Shown one piece after another: positions 45,309 through 53,671 of a stretch of 64,000 nt of DNA. Position 1 is the first letter of the stretch, and every line of letters begins with the position of its first letter. The stretch comes from Allomuricauda sp. CAU 1633 (GTDB taxonomy: Bacteria; Bacteroidota; Bacteroidia; Flavobacteriales; Flavobacteriaceae): the NCBI RefSeq assembly GCF_017313225.1, contig NZ_JAFLNE010000002.1:744001-808000 (forward strand), read 5' to 3'. The notes under the pieces were generated by a model. The model saw only the letters and a list, made by a program, of their open reading frames with translations. It was not told where the DNA came from and did no database searches. The position numbers and the translations under genes are program-made.

Positions 45309-45631
45309 TGATGAAAAACAGACAATCATTGGCGTTGAAACGCGTAATTGTGGATTTCAAGAAGTTGGACAACCGAATACTGAACCTCTTGGTGGAAAAA
45401 TACCCTGATGGGTATGACGATGACGATATCGTTACCTATAGAAATGCCAGCAATGAAGTAGTGGAGTGTATAGAGGTGCGTACCGAAGATACTGCGTATC
45501 TGATAAAAGTGAGCAAACGCTTGGTCATGGCTATGGAGGATTATGATGTAAATGATGACAATGACGATAGCGATGAAGAAACATCCTTGGATACGGATGG
45601 ATTGGAAGAAAATCCAGATGATGAGGAGTAG
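45308..45631 (+). CDS. small acidic protein of the polyamine operon
   Basis: A 107-residue protein whose first codon overlaps the stop of the DHS-like gene by one base (TAATG). The N-terminal part is a small alpha/beta domain (LKRVIVDFKKLDNRILNLLVE, RNASNEVVECIEVRTEDTAYL) and the last 30 residues are nearly all Asp and Glu (DYDVNDDNDDSDEE). No family recognised. The strongly acidic tail could bind cations, polyamines or basic proteins, but this is inference only. Confidence 0.75.
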   Translation: MMKNRQSLALKRVIVDFKKLDNRILNLLVEKYPDGYDDDDIVTYRNASNEVVECIEVRTEDTAYLIKVSKRLVMAMEDYDVNDDNDDSDEETSLDTDGLEENPDDEE

Positions 45632-45709
45632 ACATTTAGGTCAGTAGCACTGAGATATCAATTATGAAAAGGTTGGGCAGTCCCAGCCCTTTCATGAAAA
45701 TATAACGAT

Positions 45710-46162
45710 ATGGAAAGAGTGGTCAAATCACGTCTGATCGCCTTGCACAAAAACAAGGTGCTGGTACTGCAAAAAGTGGGCAGACCACTACGGTACACCT
45801 TGCCTGGAGGCGTAAAGAAAAAGAAGGAGACGGAGGAAGAGACCCTGATCAGGGAAGTGGGAGAGGAAATCAAACTAAAACTGTCGCCCGGCGAAGTACA
45901 GTTCTATCTGTCCCACATAAAAAAAGGCAATTCAGGTGCCATCATTAAAAATTATTTTTTGGTTCAATTGCAACCGTCTGCCATCAAAGTAAAGGAAAAG
46001 CACAAGTTTGAAGCTGCCTTTTGGGTGGATTGGAAAGAAGCTCTGCCCTTCATGGACAAATCGGATAGGTTGGCGGTGCGGTCATATTTTAAAAGTTTTG
46101 GAAGAAAAACAAAGAAAAACGGAAAAAATGGAGGTCAAGTTCCACCTCGCCTTGCCATGTAA
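45710..46162 (+). CDS. Nudix hydrolase
   Basis: A 150-residue protein with the Nudix box GGVKKKKETEEETLIREVGEEI (G-x5-E-x7-RE-V-x-EE pattern; the Gly after EE is replaced by Lys in EEIKL). It hydrolyses a nucleoside diphosphate linked to another group; the substrate is not readable. The basic C-terminal tail (FGRKTKKNGKNGGQ) is unusual. The gene overlaps the next one by 35 bases. Confidence 0.85.
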   Translation: MERVVKSRLIALHKNKVLVLQKVGRPLRYTLPGGVKKKKETEEETLIREVGEEIKLKLSPGEVQFYLSHIKKGNSGAIIKNYFLVQLQPSAIKVKEKHKFEAAFWVDWKEALPFMDKSDRLAVRSYFKSFGRKTKKNGKNGGQVPPRLAM

Positions 46163-46544
46163 GGACATTACGGAGACACGGACCTTCTATCAAGAGGTCA
46201 TTCAGGCCAATTTGGGTAGACATACCGAAAAATGGCTGGATGTTGACCTTTTTGGTCATCAATTGACATTTACACAATCGGGAAATTTTAATTTCGATTT
46301 TAAGAATTACCGCTTGGAAGATTACATCCTGCCATCATTCCATTTTGGAATCATTGTTCCCGTTGCCACTTGGGGCGAGCTGTACTCAAGGCTGTTCCAA
46401 TTGGACCTTGAAATTACCACAGAGGCCACTTTTATGCAGGATAAGGTAGGGGAGCACCTCTCCTTTTTTGTACAAGACCCCAACGGATATATGGTAGAAT
46501 TTAAAAGCTTTAAGGACGCTACGGAGATTTTTGCAACAGAATAA
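46128..46544 (+). CDS. glyoxalase/bleomycin-resistance-fold (VOC) protein
   Basis: About 138 residues, starting with MEVKFHLALPCKDITETRTFY, a standard VOC first strand and helix; I therefore take the ATG at 46128, inside the Nudix gene, and not an upstream in-frame start that lacks homology. The fold pattern continues with HFGIIVPVATWGELYSRL and ends FVQDPNGYMVEFKSF, which holds the usual metal-ligand Glu. Substrate unknown. It shares one base with the next gene (TAATG). Confidence 0.8.
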   Translation: MEVKFHLALPCKDITETRTFYQEVIQANLGRHTEKWLDVDLFGHQLTFTQSGNFNFDFKNYRLEDYILPSFHFGIIVPVATWGELYSRLFQLDLEITTEATFMQDKVGEHLSFFVQDPNGYMVEFKSFKDATEIFATE

Positions 46545-47329
46545 TGGACTTTAAAGCCATAGCCCTTCACCTAGCCGGAAGTATTGATATTTCTGGTTGT
46601 AGGCAGGCGTTTCATAAAAATTTGTTGTTTGGCGATCGGGATGAACTCTTTTATGCCGATGAGGGAGGATATGTGTATATTTTCAGATACGGTATCGTGT
46701 CCTTTTTCGGGTTTGATGAAGCCTCCATTGCAGCCACTACGGAAGAAATTAAACCGTTCTGCCAAGGATGGCAACAATCGGAACTTACCGAAGAGATAGG
46801 TGTAGAGCTCTTGTCGGGTGATGTAAAACCCAAGGTTACCAACAACAAGATTGTTTTGCCCGAAGCTGACATTGAGGTCATGCGCTTGACCCTGTTGCAT
46901 CTCTCACAATCCGTGGCCTTGGATTATTTTTCGGGACTTTCGGACCAAATCATGAAAGAGACCCGGCAACATACCAACCATTTGGAGCTTTATGGAAAAC
47001 TGGATCTTGGTGGCAAGAAACTCAAAAAGCACATCGGCAGGGTATTGAACATTAACAACCAGATTTCCGAGAACCTTTATATTTTTGATTCCCATGAAGT
47101 GGCTTGGGAAGACGAAGATTTGGACCGATTGGACAAAAGCTTGAAACAAATCTTTGATTTAAAGGAACGATATCGTACCATTAAGGAGCAAGGGTACATT
47201 ATAAAAGAAAACCTGAGCCTTTTTAAGGACATCATGGACCACAGGGAAAGCAGTCGACTGGAATGGATCATTATTATTTTGATCTTGGTCGAGGTGGTGG
47301 ACCTGTTCATCATGCGATTGATAAACTAA
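46544..47329 (+). CDS. RMD1/DUF155 family protein with C-terminal membrane anchor
   Basis: A 261-residue protein of the RMD1/DUF155 family: YADEGGYVYIFRYGIVSFFGF is the conserved N-terminal sheet region, LLHLSQSVALDYFS and MKETRQHTNHLELYGKL the middle helices, and DIMDHRESSRLEWIIIILI the junction to a single C-terminal membrane segment (WIIIILILVEVVDLFIMRL). In eukaryotes relatives act in mitochondria (RMND1); the bacterial role is unknown. It overlaps its upstream neighbour by one base and is 15 bases from the RimB-RimK gene. Confidence 0.85.
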   Translation: MDFKAIALHLAGSIDISGCRQAFHKNLLFGDRDELFYADEGGYVYIFRYGIVSFFGFDEASIAATTEEIKPFCQGWQQSELTEEIGVELLSGDVKPKVTNNKIVLPEADIEVMRLTLLHLSQSVALDYFSGLSDQIMKETRQHTNHLELYGKLDLGGKKLKKHIGRVLNINNQISENLYIFDSHEVAWEDEDLDRLDKSLKQIFDLKERYRTIKEQGYIIKENLSLFKDIMDHRESSRLEWIIIILILVEVVDLFIMRLIN

Positions 47330-47344
47330 GAATAGATATTTATT

Positions 47345-48715
47345 TTGGACAGTACTAAAATATTGGGCAGCGAAGAGTGGTGTAGGTTGGGGGATTTGAG
47401 CATTCCGGCCATCAAGGCGCGTGTGGATTCCGGAGCAAAGACGTCCTCCATCCAAGCCAGCAAAGTAAAAATTTTCACCAAGGGATTGGAAGATTGGGTG
47501 CGTTTTGAAGTCAACCCCATTCAGGATAATCGCAGTATTTCCATCCTGTGCCAAGCCAAACTATTTGATGTTAGGAGCGTAAAGAGTTCGCAAGGTATCT
47601 CTGAAGAACGTCCCGTGATCAAGACACCGGTCACCATTGGCGACAATACGTTCGAGATAGAGCTAACGCTTGCCAATAGGGACACCATGGAATACCGCAT
47701 GCTTTTGGGGCGTGAGGCCATCAATGCCCGATATTTGGTGGATCCGGCCGAAAGTTTTTGCCAAGGCGATATAACTTCGGAAGAAATCTCGAAGAAATAC
47801 AAGCCTTACATGAGTGAAAAATCGGGGTTGACCTTGGGTCTTTTGGCCAGTAACCCTGAGTTGTATAGCAATAAACGAATCATTGAAGCCGGAGAAATGC
47901 GGGGCCACAAAGTGGTTTTTTTAAATGTGGAGAACGCCTATATGAAACTGGATGCCAGTTCTCCCGAAATCCGTTATCGTGGTGGGAATGTTTTGGACAA
48001 ATTCGATGCTGTGATTCCTCGTATAAAACCATCGGTAACTTTTTATGGATGTGCACTACTGCGGCAGTTTGATACTTTGGGGGTGTACTGTCTCAATTCG
48101 GCAGATGCCATTAGCAAGTCGAGGGACAAGCTCTTTGCTTCGCAATTGTTCTCCAAGCACGACATCCATATTCCCATAACGGGCTTTGCCAAATCCCCAA
48201 TGGATACCAAAGACCTTATCCGTATGGTAAATGGTTCTCCTTTAATCATAAAATTATTGGAGAGTACGCAAGGTAAGGGAGTAGTACTTGCCGAAACCAA
48301 TAAGGCAGCCGAAAGTGTTATTAATGCCTTTAAAAGTGTGCAAACCAACATTTTGGTACAAGAATTTATCAAAGAAGCCAACGGGCAGGACATCCGTTGT
48401 TTTGTGGTTAACGGAAAAGTGGTGGCTTCCATGCAGCGTCAGGCTCAGAAAGGAGAATTCAGAGCAAATATTCACCAAGGAGGTGCGGCATCCAAAATCA
48501 AAATAACTCCTGAAGAGCGAAAACTGGCTGTAAAATCGGCCAAGGTTCTTAATTTGGATGTGGCCGGGGTAGACATCATACGTTCCAATCGAGGGCCTTT
48601 ACTTTTGGAAGTAAACTCATCCCCAGGCTTGGAAGGTATAGAGAATACAACTGGATTGGATATTGCCAATGTTATGATTGAAACCATTGAGCGAAAGTTG
48701 AAATATCATAATTGA
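47345..48715 (+). CDS. RimB-like aspartic/zinc protease fused to RimK-type ATP-grasp ligase
   Basis: A 456-residue fusion. Residues about 5-140 are the 'ATP-dependent zinc protease' domain ([19 protein letters not shown], the DSGA/DTGA motif of RimB-type proteins, and [10 protein letters not shown]); residues about 150-455 are a RimK-type ATP-grasp ligase ([59 protein letters not shown]). RimK adds Glu to ribosomal protein S6 and RimB removes the tail in other species; the target here is not shown. The start is a TTG at 47345: an in-frame stop lies just upstream and no ATG fits the conserved N-terminus. Confidence 0.85.
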   Translation: MDSTKILGSEEWCRLGDLSIPAIKARVDSGAKTSSIQASKVKIFTKGLEDWVRFEVNPIQDNRSISILCQAKLFDVRSVKSSQGISEERPVIKTPVTIGDNTFEIELTLANRDTMEYRMLLGREAINARYLVDPAESFCQGDITSEEISKKYKPYMSEKSGLTLGLLASNPELYSNKRIIEAGEMRGHKVVFLNVENAYMKLDASSPEIRYRGGNVLDKFDAVIPRIKPSVTFYGCALLRQFDTLGVYCLNSADAISKSRDKLFASQLFSKHDIHIPITGFAKSPMDTKDLIRMVNGSPLIIKLLESTQGKGVVLAETNKAAESVINAFKSVQTNILVQEFIKEANGQDIRCFVVNGKVVASMQRQAQKGEFRANIHQGGAASKIKITPEERKLAVKSAKVLNLDVAGVDIIRSNRGPLLLEVNSSPGLEGIENTTGLDIANVMIETIERKLKYHN

Positions 48716-48781
48716 TTGATAACTAAGGTATTTCTTGTTAAATAATTTGCTTTTCTGATTATTTCTTTTATCTTACAAGGT

Positions 48782-49156
48782 ATGGTTGGAAAAGAAATCG
48801 ATGAACATAAAGACTTTTTAGAGCGGGCAATAAACTATCTTAAAGAAAGAGGTTTTACCAATATTAAGACAGATTTGCCCGGATACGAATCACCCAAAAC
48901 TTTTGTACAGAAAAAGGGCGGGACCAATCTTTCTGCCGATATATCTGCGCATAAGAATGGTAGAAAGTATTTTTTTGACATCAGCCTTAAATCTTTTGAT
49001 CCAAGCAAGCTAAAATCCAAATGGTTGCTCTTGGATACTGTGGCGCGATTGCGGTCCAACCGGTTTAAAATTATAACCACTAAAGGGCATTTCAAATTTA
49101 CCGACACACTTCTCAAAGATGTGAATCTCACTAGTAAAGAGCCCATCAGAATATAA
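48782..49156 (+). CDS. unassigned small protein (possible nuclease-like fold)
   Basis: A 124-residue soluble protein. It reads as an alpha/beta domain: an N-terminal helix (DFLERAINYLKERGF), then strands and a conserved-looking segment NLSADISAHKNGRKYFFDIS followed by LLDTVARLRSNRFKIITTKG. The D-x11-D/E-x-S spacing vaguely recalls PD-(D/E)xK proteins, but I would not assign it. It is followed at once by an intrinsic terminator. Confidence 0.6.
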   Translation: MVGKEIDEHKDFLERAINYLKERGFTNIKTDLPGYESPKTFVQKKGGTNLSADISAHKNGRKYFFDISLKSFDPSKLKSKWLLLDTVARLRSNRFKIITTKGHFKFTDTLLKDVNLTSKEPIRI

Positions 49157-49161
49157 AATAG

Positions 49162-49186
49162 AGACCTCTTAACGAGGTCTTTTTTT
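49162..49186 (+). terminator. intrinsic terminator after the 48782 gene
   Basis: AGACCTC (49162-49168) pairs with GAGGTCT (49174-49180) around TTAAC, followed by a run of T. It ends the transcript of the RimB-RimK and 48782 region. Confidence 0.85.
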
Positions 49187-49530
49187 ATTTAAGGTAGCTC
49201 TCAAATTCTCCATATGAAACCTAAAATTGCACCAACACATTTTTGGGATTCTTCCTTTTACTTTTTTTGTACTATAACTTCTGACGTGAAAGTCTAAAAA
49301 CGTGGATTCATACCATTCCCTTAAAAAAGTATGAATTGAAAAGGGGTATTCCTTAAGAGATATGCCCCATTGATTAATTGGGAGCATGTTTGAGCCTAAA
49401 TCATGCTAAGTTTACCCCAACAGAGCAAAACTCTTTGTAGTCATAGCACAAACCTCCCGAAAATGGGATACGTTAATTGTAAGGTATTTTTACCTGTACT
49501 TAACCTACTGTCTTGTTCAAAAGAGGTTTA

Positions 49531-49580
49531 CGTTGCGCCAGGGGGTTTTGAGGTTGAGCCCCTTGGTTGTAACGGTTTTT
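49531..49580 (+). ncRNA. 16-pair hairpin followed by T run (small RNA end or terminator)
   Basis: The left arm CGTTGCGCCAGGGGG (from 49531) pairs with CCCCTTGGTTGTAACG (49559-49574) over 16 positions with three G-T pairs and one bulged T; the 13-base loop is TTTTGAGGTTGAG. A run of five T follows at 49576. The 3' arm resembles part of a tRNA T-arm, but the loop is too long for a tRNA. Confidence 0.4.
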
Positions 49581-49627
49581 ATAATCAAGATATATTTTTC
49601 TTAAACTTGGCCTACTTATTCAAGAAA

Positions 49628-49658
49628 AAGAGCCCTTCCCATGGGGCTCTTTTTTTAT
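49628..49658 (+). terminator. intrinsic terminator
   Basis: AAGAGCCC (49628-49635) pairs with GGGCTCTT (49644-49651) around an 8-base loop, followed by a run of T. No gene on the plus strand ends nearby, so it may terminate an unannotated transcript in this region. Confidence 0.75.
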
Positions 49659-49736
49659 TTACCGCCGAATGTATTGGAGGTATCTTTTACATTGTTCACA
49701 TCTTTTCAAAAAATAGGGGCAAATCACACATTCCCC

Positions 49737-49770
49737 TTTTGTAAGGTTCTATACAAAAAAGCTACTTTTG
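49737..49770 (+). promoter_or_regulatory. trxB promoter
   Basis: TTTTG (49737-49741), a 21-base spacer and TACTTTTG (49763-49770) form a textbook Bacteroidota promoter. The trxB start codon is 29 bases downstream. Confidence 0.8.
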
Positions 49771-49799
49771 TAAGATAAAATAATGAGGAAGATTTAGCT

Positions 49800-50768
49800 A
49801 TGTCAGAACAATTGGAAAGAGTAAAAACATTGATTATAGGGTCGGGACCAGCTGGATATACGGCGGCAATATATGCAGCTAGAGCTGATTTAAAACCTGT
49901 TATGTATACCGGTATGGAACCTGGGGGTCAGTTGACCACCACTACAGAAGTAGACAATTTTCCGGGGTATCCCGAAGGGATAGACGGTCCCACAATGATG
50001 ATTCAATTGCAGCAACAGGCCGAGCGTTTTGGCACTGAAGTCAGAATAGGCATGATTACCGCCGTTGATTTTAGCGATGAGGCTGGGGGCATCCATAAAG
50101 TTACTGTGGACGATTCCACAGAGATTGAAGCCGAAACCGTGATTATTTCAACTGGGGCATCTGCCAAATATTTGAACATTCCAAGTGAACAACGTTTGCG
50201 TGGAGGTGGAGTCTCCGCCTGTGCCGTTTGCGACGGATTCTTCTACAAAGGACAGGAAGTAGCCATAGTGGGTGCTGGGGATACTGCTGCTGAGGAGGCT
50301 TCCTATTTGGCCAATATCTGTAAAAAAGTGACCATGCTGGTTCGGAAAGACCATATGAGAGCTTCCAAAGCCATGCAACACCGCGTCAATAGTATTGACA
50401 ATATTGAAATAAAATACAATACCGAGGTAGATGAAGTTCTTGGCGACCAAGTGGTGGAAGGTCTTCGAATGGTGAATAATCAAACTGGAGAAAAAGAGGA
50501 GATTGCCATCACTGGACTTTTCATTGCCATTGGGCACAAGCCAAACACCGATATATTCAAAGGTCAGTTGGACATGGATGACACGGGTTATATCATTACC
50601 CAACCTAAATCCACCAAGACCAATAGACCAGGGGTGTTTGCCAGTGGCGATGCCCAGGATAAAATTTACAGACAGGCTGTTACTGCAGCGGGAACAGGCT
50701 GTATGGCGGCACTAGATGCTGAAAGGTACTTGGCTGCTGTGGAGAGCAAGGAAGCTGTTGTTTCCTAA
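49800..50768 (+). CDS. trxB: thioredoxin-disulfide reductase
   Basis: A 322-residue low-molecular-weight thioredoxin reductase: FAD site GSGPAGYTAAIYAARAD, redox pair CAVCDG, NADPH site GAGDTAAEEASYL and the C-terminal FAD motif GVFASGDAQD. It reduces thioredoxin in the cytoplasm. Length is normal for the family. It stands alone between a promoter and a terminator, with no thioredoxin gene nearby. Confidence 0.95.
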   Translation: MSEQLERVKTLIIGSGPAGYTAAIYAARADLKPVMYTGMEPGGQLTTTTEVDNFPGYPEGIDGPTMMIQLQQQAERFGTEVRIGMITAVDFSDEAGGIHKVTVDDSTEIEAETVIISTGASAKYLNIPSEQRLRGGGVSACAVCDGFFYKGQEVAIVGAGDTAAEEASYLANICKKVTMLVRKDHMRASKAMQHRVNSIDNIEIKYNTEVDEVLGDQVVEGLRMVNNQTGEKEEIAITGLFIAIGHKPNTDIFKGQLDMDDTGYIITQPKSTKTNRPGVFASGDAQDKIYRQAVTAAGTGCMAALDAERYLAAVESKEAVVS

Positions 50769-50793
50769 CAGTAGAAATAAAACAAATCATGAT

Positions 50794-50824
50794 AAAAATG
50801 TGGACTTTTAAGTCCACATTTTTT
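50794..50824 (+). terminator. trxB terminator
   Basis: AATGTGGACTT (50797-50807), two bases, AAGTCCACATT (50810-50820): a perfect 11-base stem flanked by A and T runs, 26 bases after the trxB stop codon. Confidence 0.9.
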
Positions 50825-50953
50825 GTTTGGATACATTTCACGCAAGTAAATACTACAAAAACCTTAAATTGTGGGAGGATTGTCCAAATCAAGAATCAAT
50901 GATAAGGATGATTTGAAAACTTCAATGCGTAAGAATTAGCTAAAACCAAAAAC

Positions 50954-52333
50954 GTGAAAACAAACAAACAATTCATTTACATCGGAATGTGCACCCTTCT
51001 GATGACTACATTTATTTTGGGCTGTAAGAATGAACCGAAGGACACCACACCATGGCAACCCTTATTTGATGGAAATACCTTTGACGGGTGGACCATTTTG
51101 GGCGGTAATGCAGAGTACCAAATAGAGAATGGTGAAATTGTAGGCAAGACCATCCACAATACGCCCAACACCTTTTTAACCACGGACACAAAATACGGTG
51201 ACTTTATTCTGGAGTTGGATTATTTGGTGGATTCCACCATGAATTCTGGGATACAGATCAGAAGTGCCAGTATTCCTGAGTATCATAATGGGCGTGTACA
51301 TGGATACCAAGTGGAAATTGACCCCTCTGATAGAGCATGGAGCGCCGGAATTTATGAAGAGGCCAGACGCGGATGGCTTGTTCCGCTCACCAATAATGAA
51401 GCGGCACAAAAAGCCTTCAAACAGAATCAATGGAACCATTATCGGGTTGAGGCCATTGGCGACACGCTAAAAACATGGATAAATGGTGTTCCAGCATCGT
51501 ATTTGATAGACGAAGGGGCAGATACCGGTTTTATTGGGCTGCAAGTACACAGCATTGGCGAAGATCAAAAGGCAGGTACGGAAATCCGATGGAAAAATGT
51601 TCAGATTCTTACCGATAGTCTTCAAAACTACACCAAAGAAATGTCTTTAAATCCAATAATTACAAAAAACAGCCTTACCCAACATGAAAAAGAAGCAGGC
51701 TGGGAATTGTTATGGGATGGAGAGACCACTACAGGATGGCGAGGTGCCAAGTTGGACAATTTTCCAGAAGCAGGCTGGCAAATTGAGAACGGGGAACTCA
51801 CTGTGTTGGCATCAGATGGAGGTGAATCGGCAGCAGGAGGGGATATTGTTACCGAAGAATTGTATGGCAATTTTGAACTGAAATTGGATTTTAAATTGAC
51901 CCCCGGAGCCAACAGCGGTATAAAATATTATGTGGATACGGAATTGAACAAGGCCGTAGGTTCGGCCATTGGATTGGAATACCAATTGTTGGATGATGCC
52001 CGTCACCCCGATGCCAAATTGGGTAACCATGAAGGCAGTAGAACCTTGGCATCATTGTATGACCTTATCCAAGCAGACCCTGCAAAGTATGTAAAACCCA
52101 TGGGCGAATGGAATTCGGCCCATCTCATTTCAAACAACAACCACGTGGAGCACTGGTTGAACGGGATGAAAGTATTGGAATACGAGAGAAGCAGCGATGA
52201 CTATAAAAAACTGGTATCGGAAAGTAAATACAAGATATGGCCAAATTTCGGCGAAGCTGAAAAGGGTAACATCCTACTCCAAGACCATGGGAACAGGGTA
52301 ACGTTTAAGAATATAAAAATCAAACAACTATAA
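50954..52333 (+). CDS. lipoprotein with two DUF1080 (3-keto-glycoside hydrolase-type) domains
   Basis: A 459-residue lipoprotein (TTFILGCKNEP, Cys24) with two DUF1080 jelly-roll domains in tandem, at about 30-225 and 245-457; each begins with the family pattern (WQPLFDGNTFDGW; WELLWDGETTTGW) and has the GNFELKLDFKLTPGANSGI-type strand. DUF1080 proteins hydrolyse or lyse 3-keto-glycosides, the products of C3 oxidation of sugars. Translation starts at a GTG (50954), as the next Met lies inside the signal. Two Gfo/Idh/MocA genes follow closely (12 bases, then 5), so the three form one unit for sugar oxidation outside the cytoplasm. Confidence 0.85.
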   Translation: MKTNKQFIYIGMCTLLMTTFILGCKNEPKDTTPWQPLFDGNTFDGWTILGGNAEYQIENGEIVGKTIHNTPNTFLTTDTKYGDFILELDYLVDSTMNSGIQIRSASIPEYHNGRVHGYQVEIDPSDRAWSAGIYEEARRGWLVPLTNNEAAQKAFKQNQWNHYRVEAIGDTLKTWINGVPASYLIDEGADTGFIGLQVHSIGEDQKAGTEIRWKNVQILTDSLQNYTKEMSLNPIITKNSLTQHEKEAGWELLWDGETTTGWRGAKLDNFPEAGWQIENGELTVLASDGGESAAGGDIVTEELYGNFELKLDFKLTPGANSGIKYYVDTELNKAVGSAIGLEYQLLDDARHPDAKLGNHEGSRTLASLYDLIQADPAKYVKPMGEWNSAHLISNNNHVEHWLNGMKVLEYERSSDDYKKLVSESKYKIWPNFGEAEKGNILLQDHGNRVTFKNIKIKQL

Positions 52334-52344
52334 AAATCAATGTC

Positions 52345-53667
52345 ATGAACACACGAAGGGATTTTATTAAAAAGACAACGGTGGGGGCCACCGGCCTGAC
52401 ATTGGTGGGAATGCCCAATTTTGGATTATCCAATGTTTTGGGAGCTAATGACAAACTACGCGTAGCGGTCATTGGTGTTCGAAGCCGTGCTAAGGCGCAT
52501 ATTATTGCCATTCATCAAGACCCCAACGCCGAAATTATATACAATTGCGATGTGGACGATGTTGTTATCAATGAACACAATGCATGGTGCCAGCGTACTA
52601 TTGGGTATGTTCCCAAAGTAGAAAAGGATTTTAGAAAAGTTTTAGAGGATAAGGATGTGGATGCAGTTTTTATTGCCACACCCGAGCATTGGCATGCCCC
52701 CATGGCCATCATGGCCCTACAAGCGGGGAAAAATGTTTATGTGGAAAAACCCTGTAGTCACAACCCCTATGAGAATGATCTTTTGGTAGCGGCCCAGAAC
52801 AAGTATGGAAAAAAAGTGCAAATGGGTAATCAACAGCGTTCGGCACAAACCTCCATTATGGCTATAAGCGACATTAAAAATGGGATTATTGGTGAAGCCT
52901 ATAAGGCAGAGGCCTATTATTCCAACAATCGCGGCTCCATAGGAAAAGGAACAAAAATTGCTGTGCCCAAAACCTTGGATTGGGAGCTATGGCAAGGACC
53001 TGCTCCCCGTGAATCATATCGAGATAATGTACACCCCTATAATTGGCATTGGTTCCGTACTTGGGGTACAGGTGAAATCCATAACAACGGTACCCATGAA
53101 ATTGATATCAGCCGTTGGGCGCTAGGTGTGGATTTCCCAGAAACAGTGACCTCATTTGGTGGAAAATATACATTTGATGATGATTGGGAATTTGTAGACA
53201 ATCAACAGGTTACCTACACCTTTCCTGGAGATAAGTTTATTACATGGACCTCGCATAGTAGGGGTATTATGAAACCAGAGCGCCCTGGAAGAGGGGTGAC
53301 CATTTATGGTAGCAAAGGAACAATTGAGCTGAGTCGTAATTTTTACAAATTGTATGATTTGGGAGGAAATCCTATTAAGTATGAATTTGAAAAATCCCAA
53401 AGTGCCACTACCGATACTCAAGGAGTAGGCGGTTTGGACGTAGATCACGTGAAGAACTTTTTCAACGCTATACGGAAGGACGAATCATTGCATGCAGAAA
53501 TCAATGATGCCAGTATTTCTACTATGCTGTGTCACTTGGGGAATTTTGCACAAGACGCAGGTCATACACTTAAAATTGATAGTAAAACAGCCAAGATACT
53601 TAATGATGAGACAGCCATGAAAAAATGGAAGCGCGAGTATGAAAATGGATGGGAACCTAAACTGTAA
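52345..53667 (+). CDS. Tat-exported Gfo/Idh/MocA oxidoreductase
   Basis: A 440-residue protein with a twin-arginine signal (NTRRDFIKKTTVGATGLTL). The Rossmann domain begins KLRVAVIGVRSRAKAH and the catalytic EKP motif is intact (VYVEKPCSHN), with the later GTGEIHNNGTHEIDISRW element holding the family's conserved Asp/His. It resembles secreted glycoside 3-dehydrogenases and alpha-N-acetylgalactosaminidase-like (GH109) proteins, which also carry a Tat signal and tightly bound NAD. It is translated from a start 12 bases after the DUF1080 gene. Confidence 0.85.
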   Translation: MNTRRDFIKKTTVGATGLTLVGMPNFGLSNVLGANDKLRVAVIGVRSRAKAHIIAIHQDPNAEIIYNCDVDDVVINEHNAWCQRTIGYVPKVEKDFRKVLEDKDVDAVFIATPEHWHAPMAIMALQAGKNVYVEKPCSHNPYENDLLVAAQNKYGKKVQMGNQQRSAQTSIMAISDIKNGIIGEAYKAEAYYSNNRGSIGKGTKIAVPKTLDWELWQGPAPRESYRDNVHPYNWHWFRTWGTGEIHNNGTHEIDISRWALGVDFPETVTSFGGKYTFDDDWEFVDNQQVTYTFPGDKFITWTSHSRGIMKPERPGRGVTIYGSKGTIELSRNFYKLYDLGGNPIKYEFEKSQSATTDTQGVGGLDVDHVKNFFNAIRKDESLHAEINDASISTMLCHLGNFAQDAGHTLKIDSKTAKILNDETAMKKWKREYENGWEPKL

Positions 53668-53671
53668 TTAA

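Larger units (their letters stand above)
49188..49799. other. 612-base non-coding region with several hairpins before trxB
   Basis: Open frames of 72 and 113 codons here have no recognisable content and are probably chance. The region has hairpins at 49341-49366 (GGGGTAT with ATGCCCC, one G-T pair), 49531-49574 and 49628-49651, and a good promoter for trxB at 49737-49770. The last two hairpins are both followed by T runs and may end transcripts of unknown small RNAs. Confidence 0.5.

Noticed and set aside
49531..49574. tRNA or tRNA fragment
   Set aside because: The T-loop would be 13 bases, the GTTCGAATC core is absent and no D or anticodon arm can be folded upstream.
49403..49744. Open frame of 113 codons
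   Set aside because: It runs through two terminator-like hairpins and shows no domain; the APGGFE-type segment is typical of translated RNA-like sequence.
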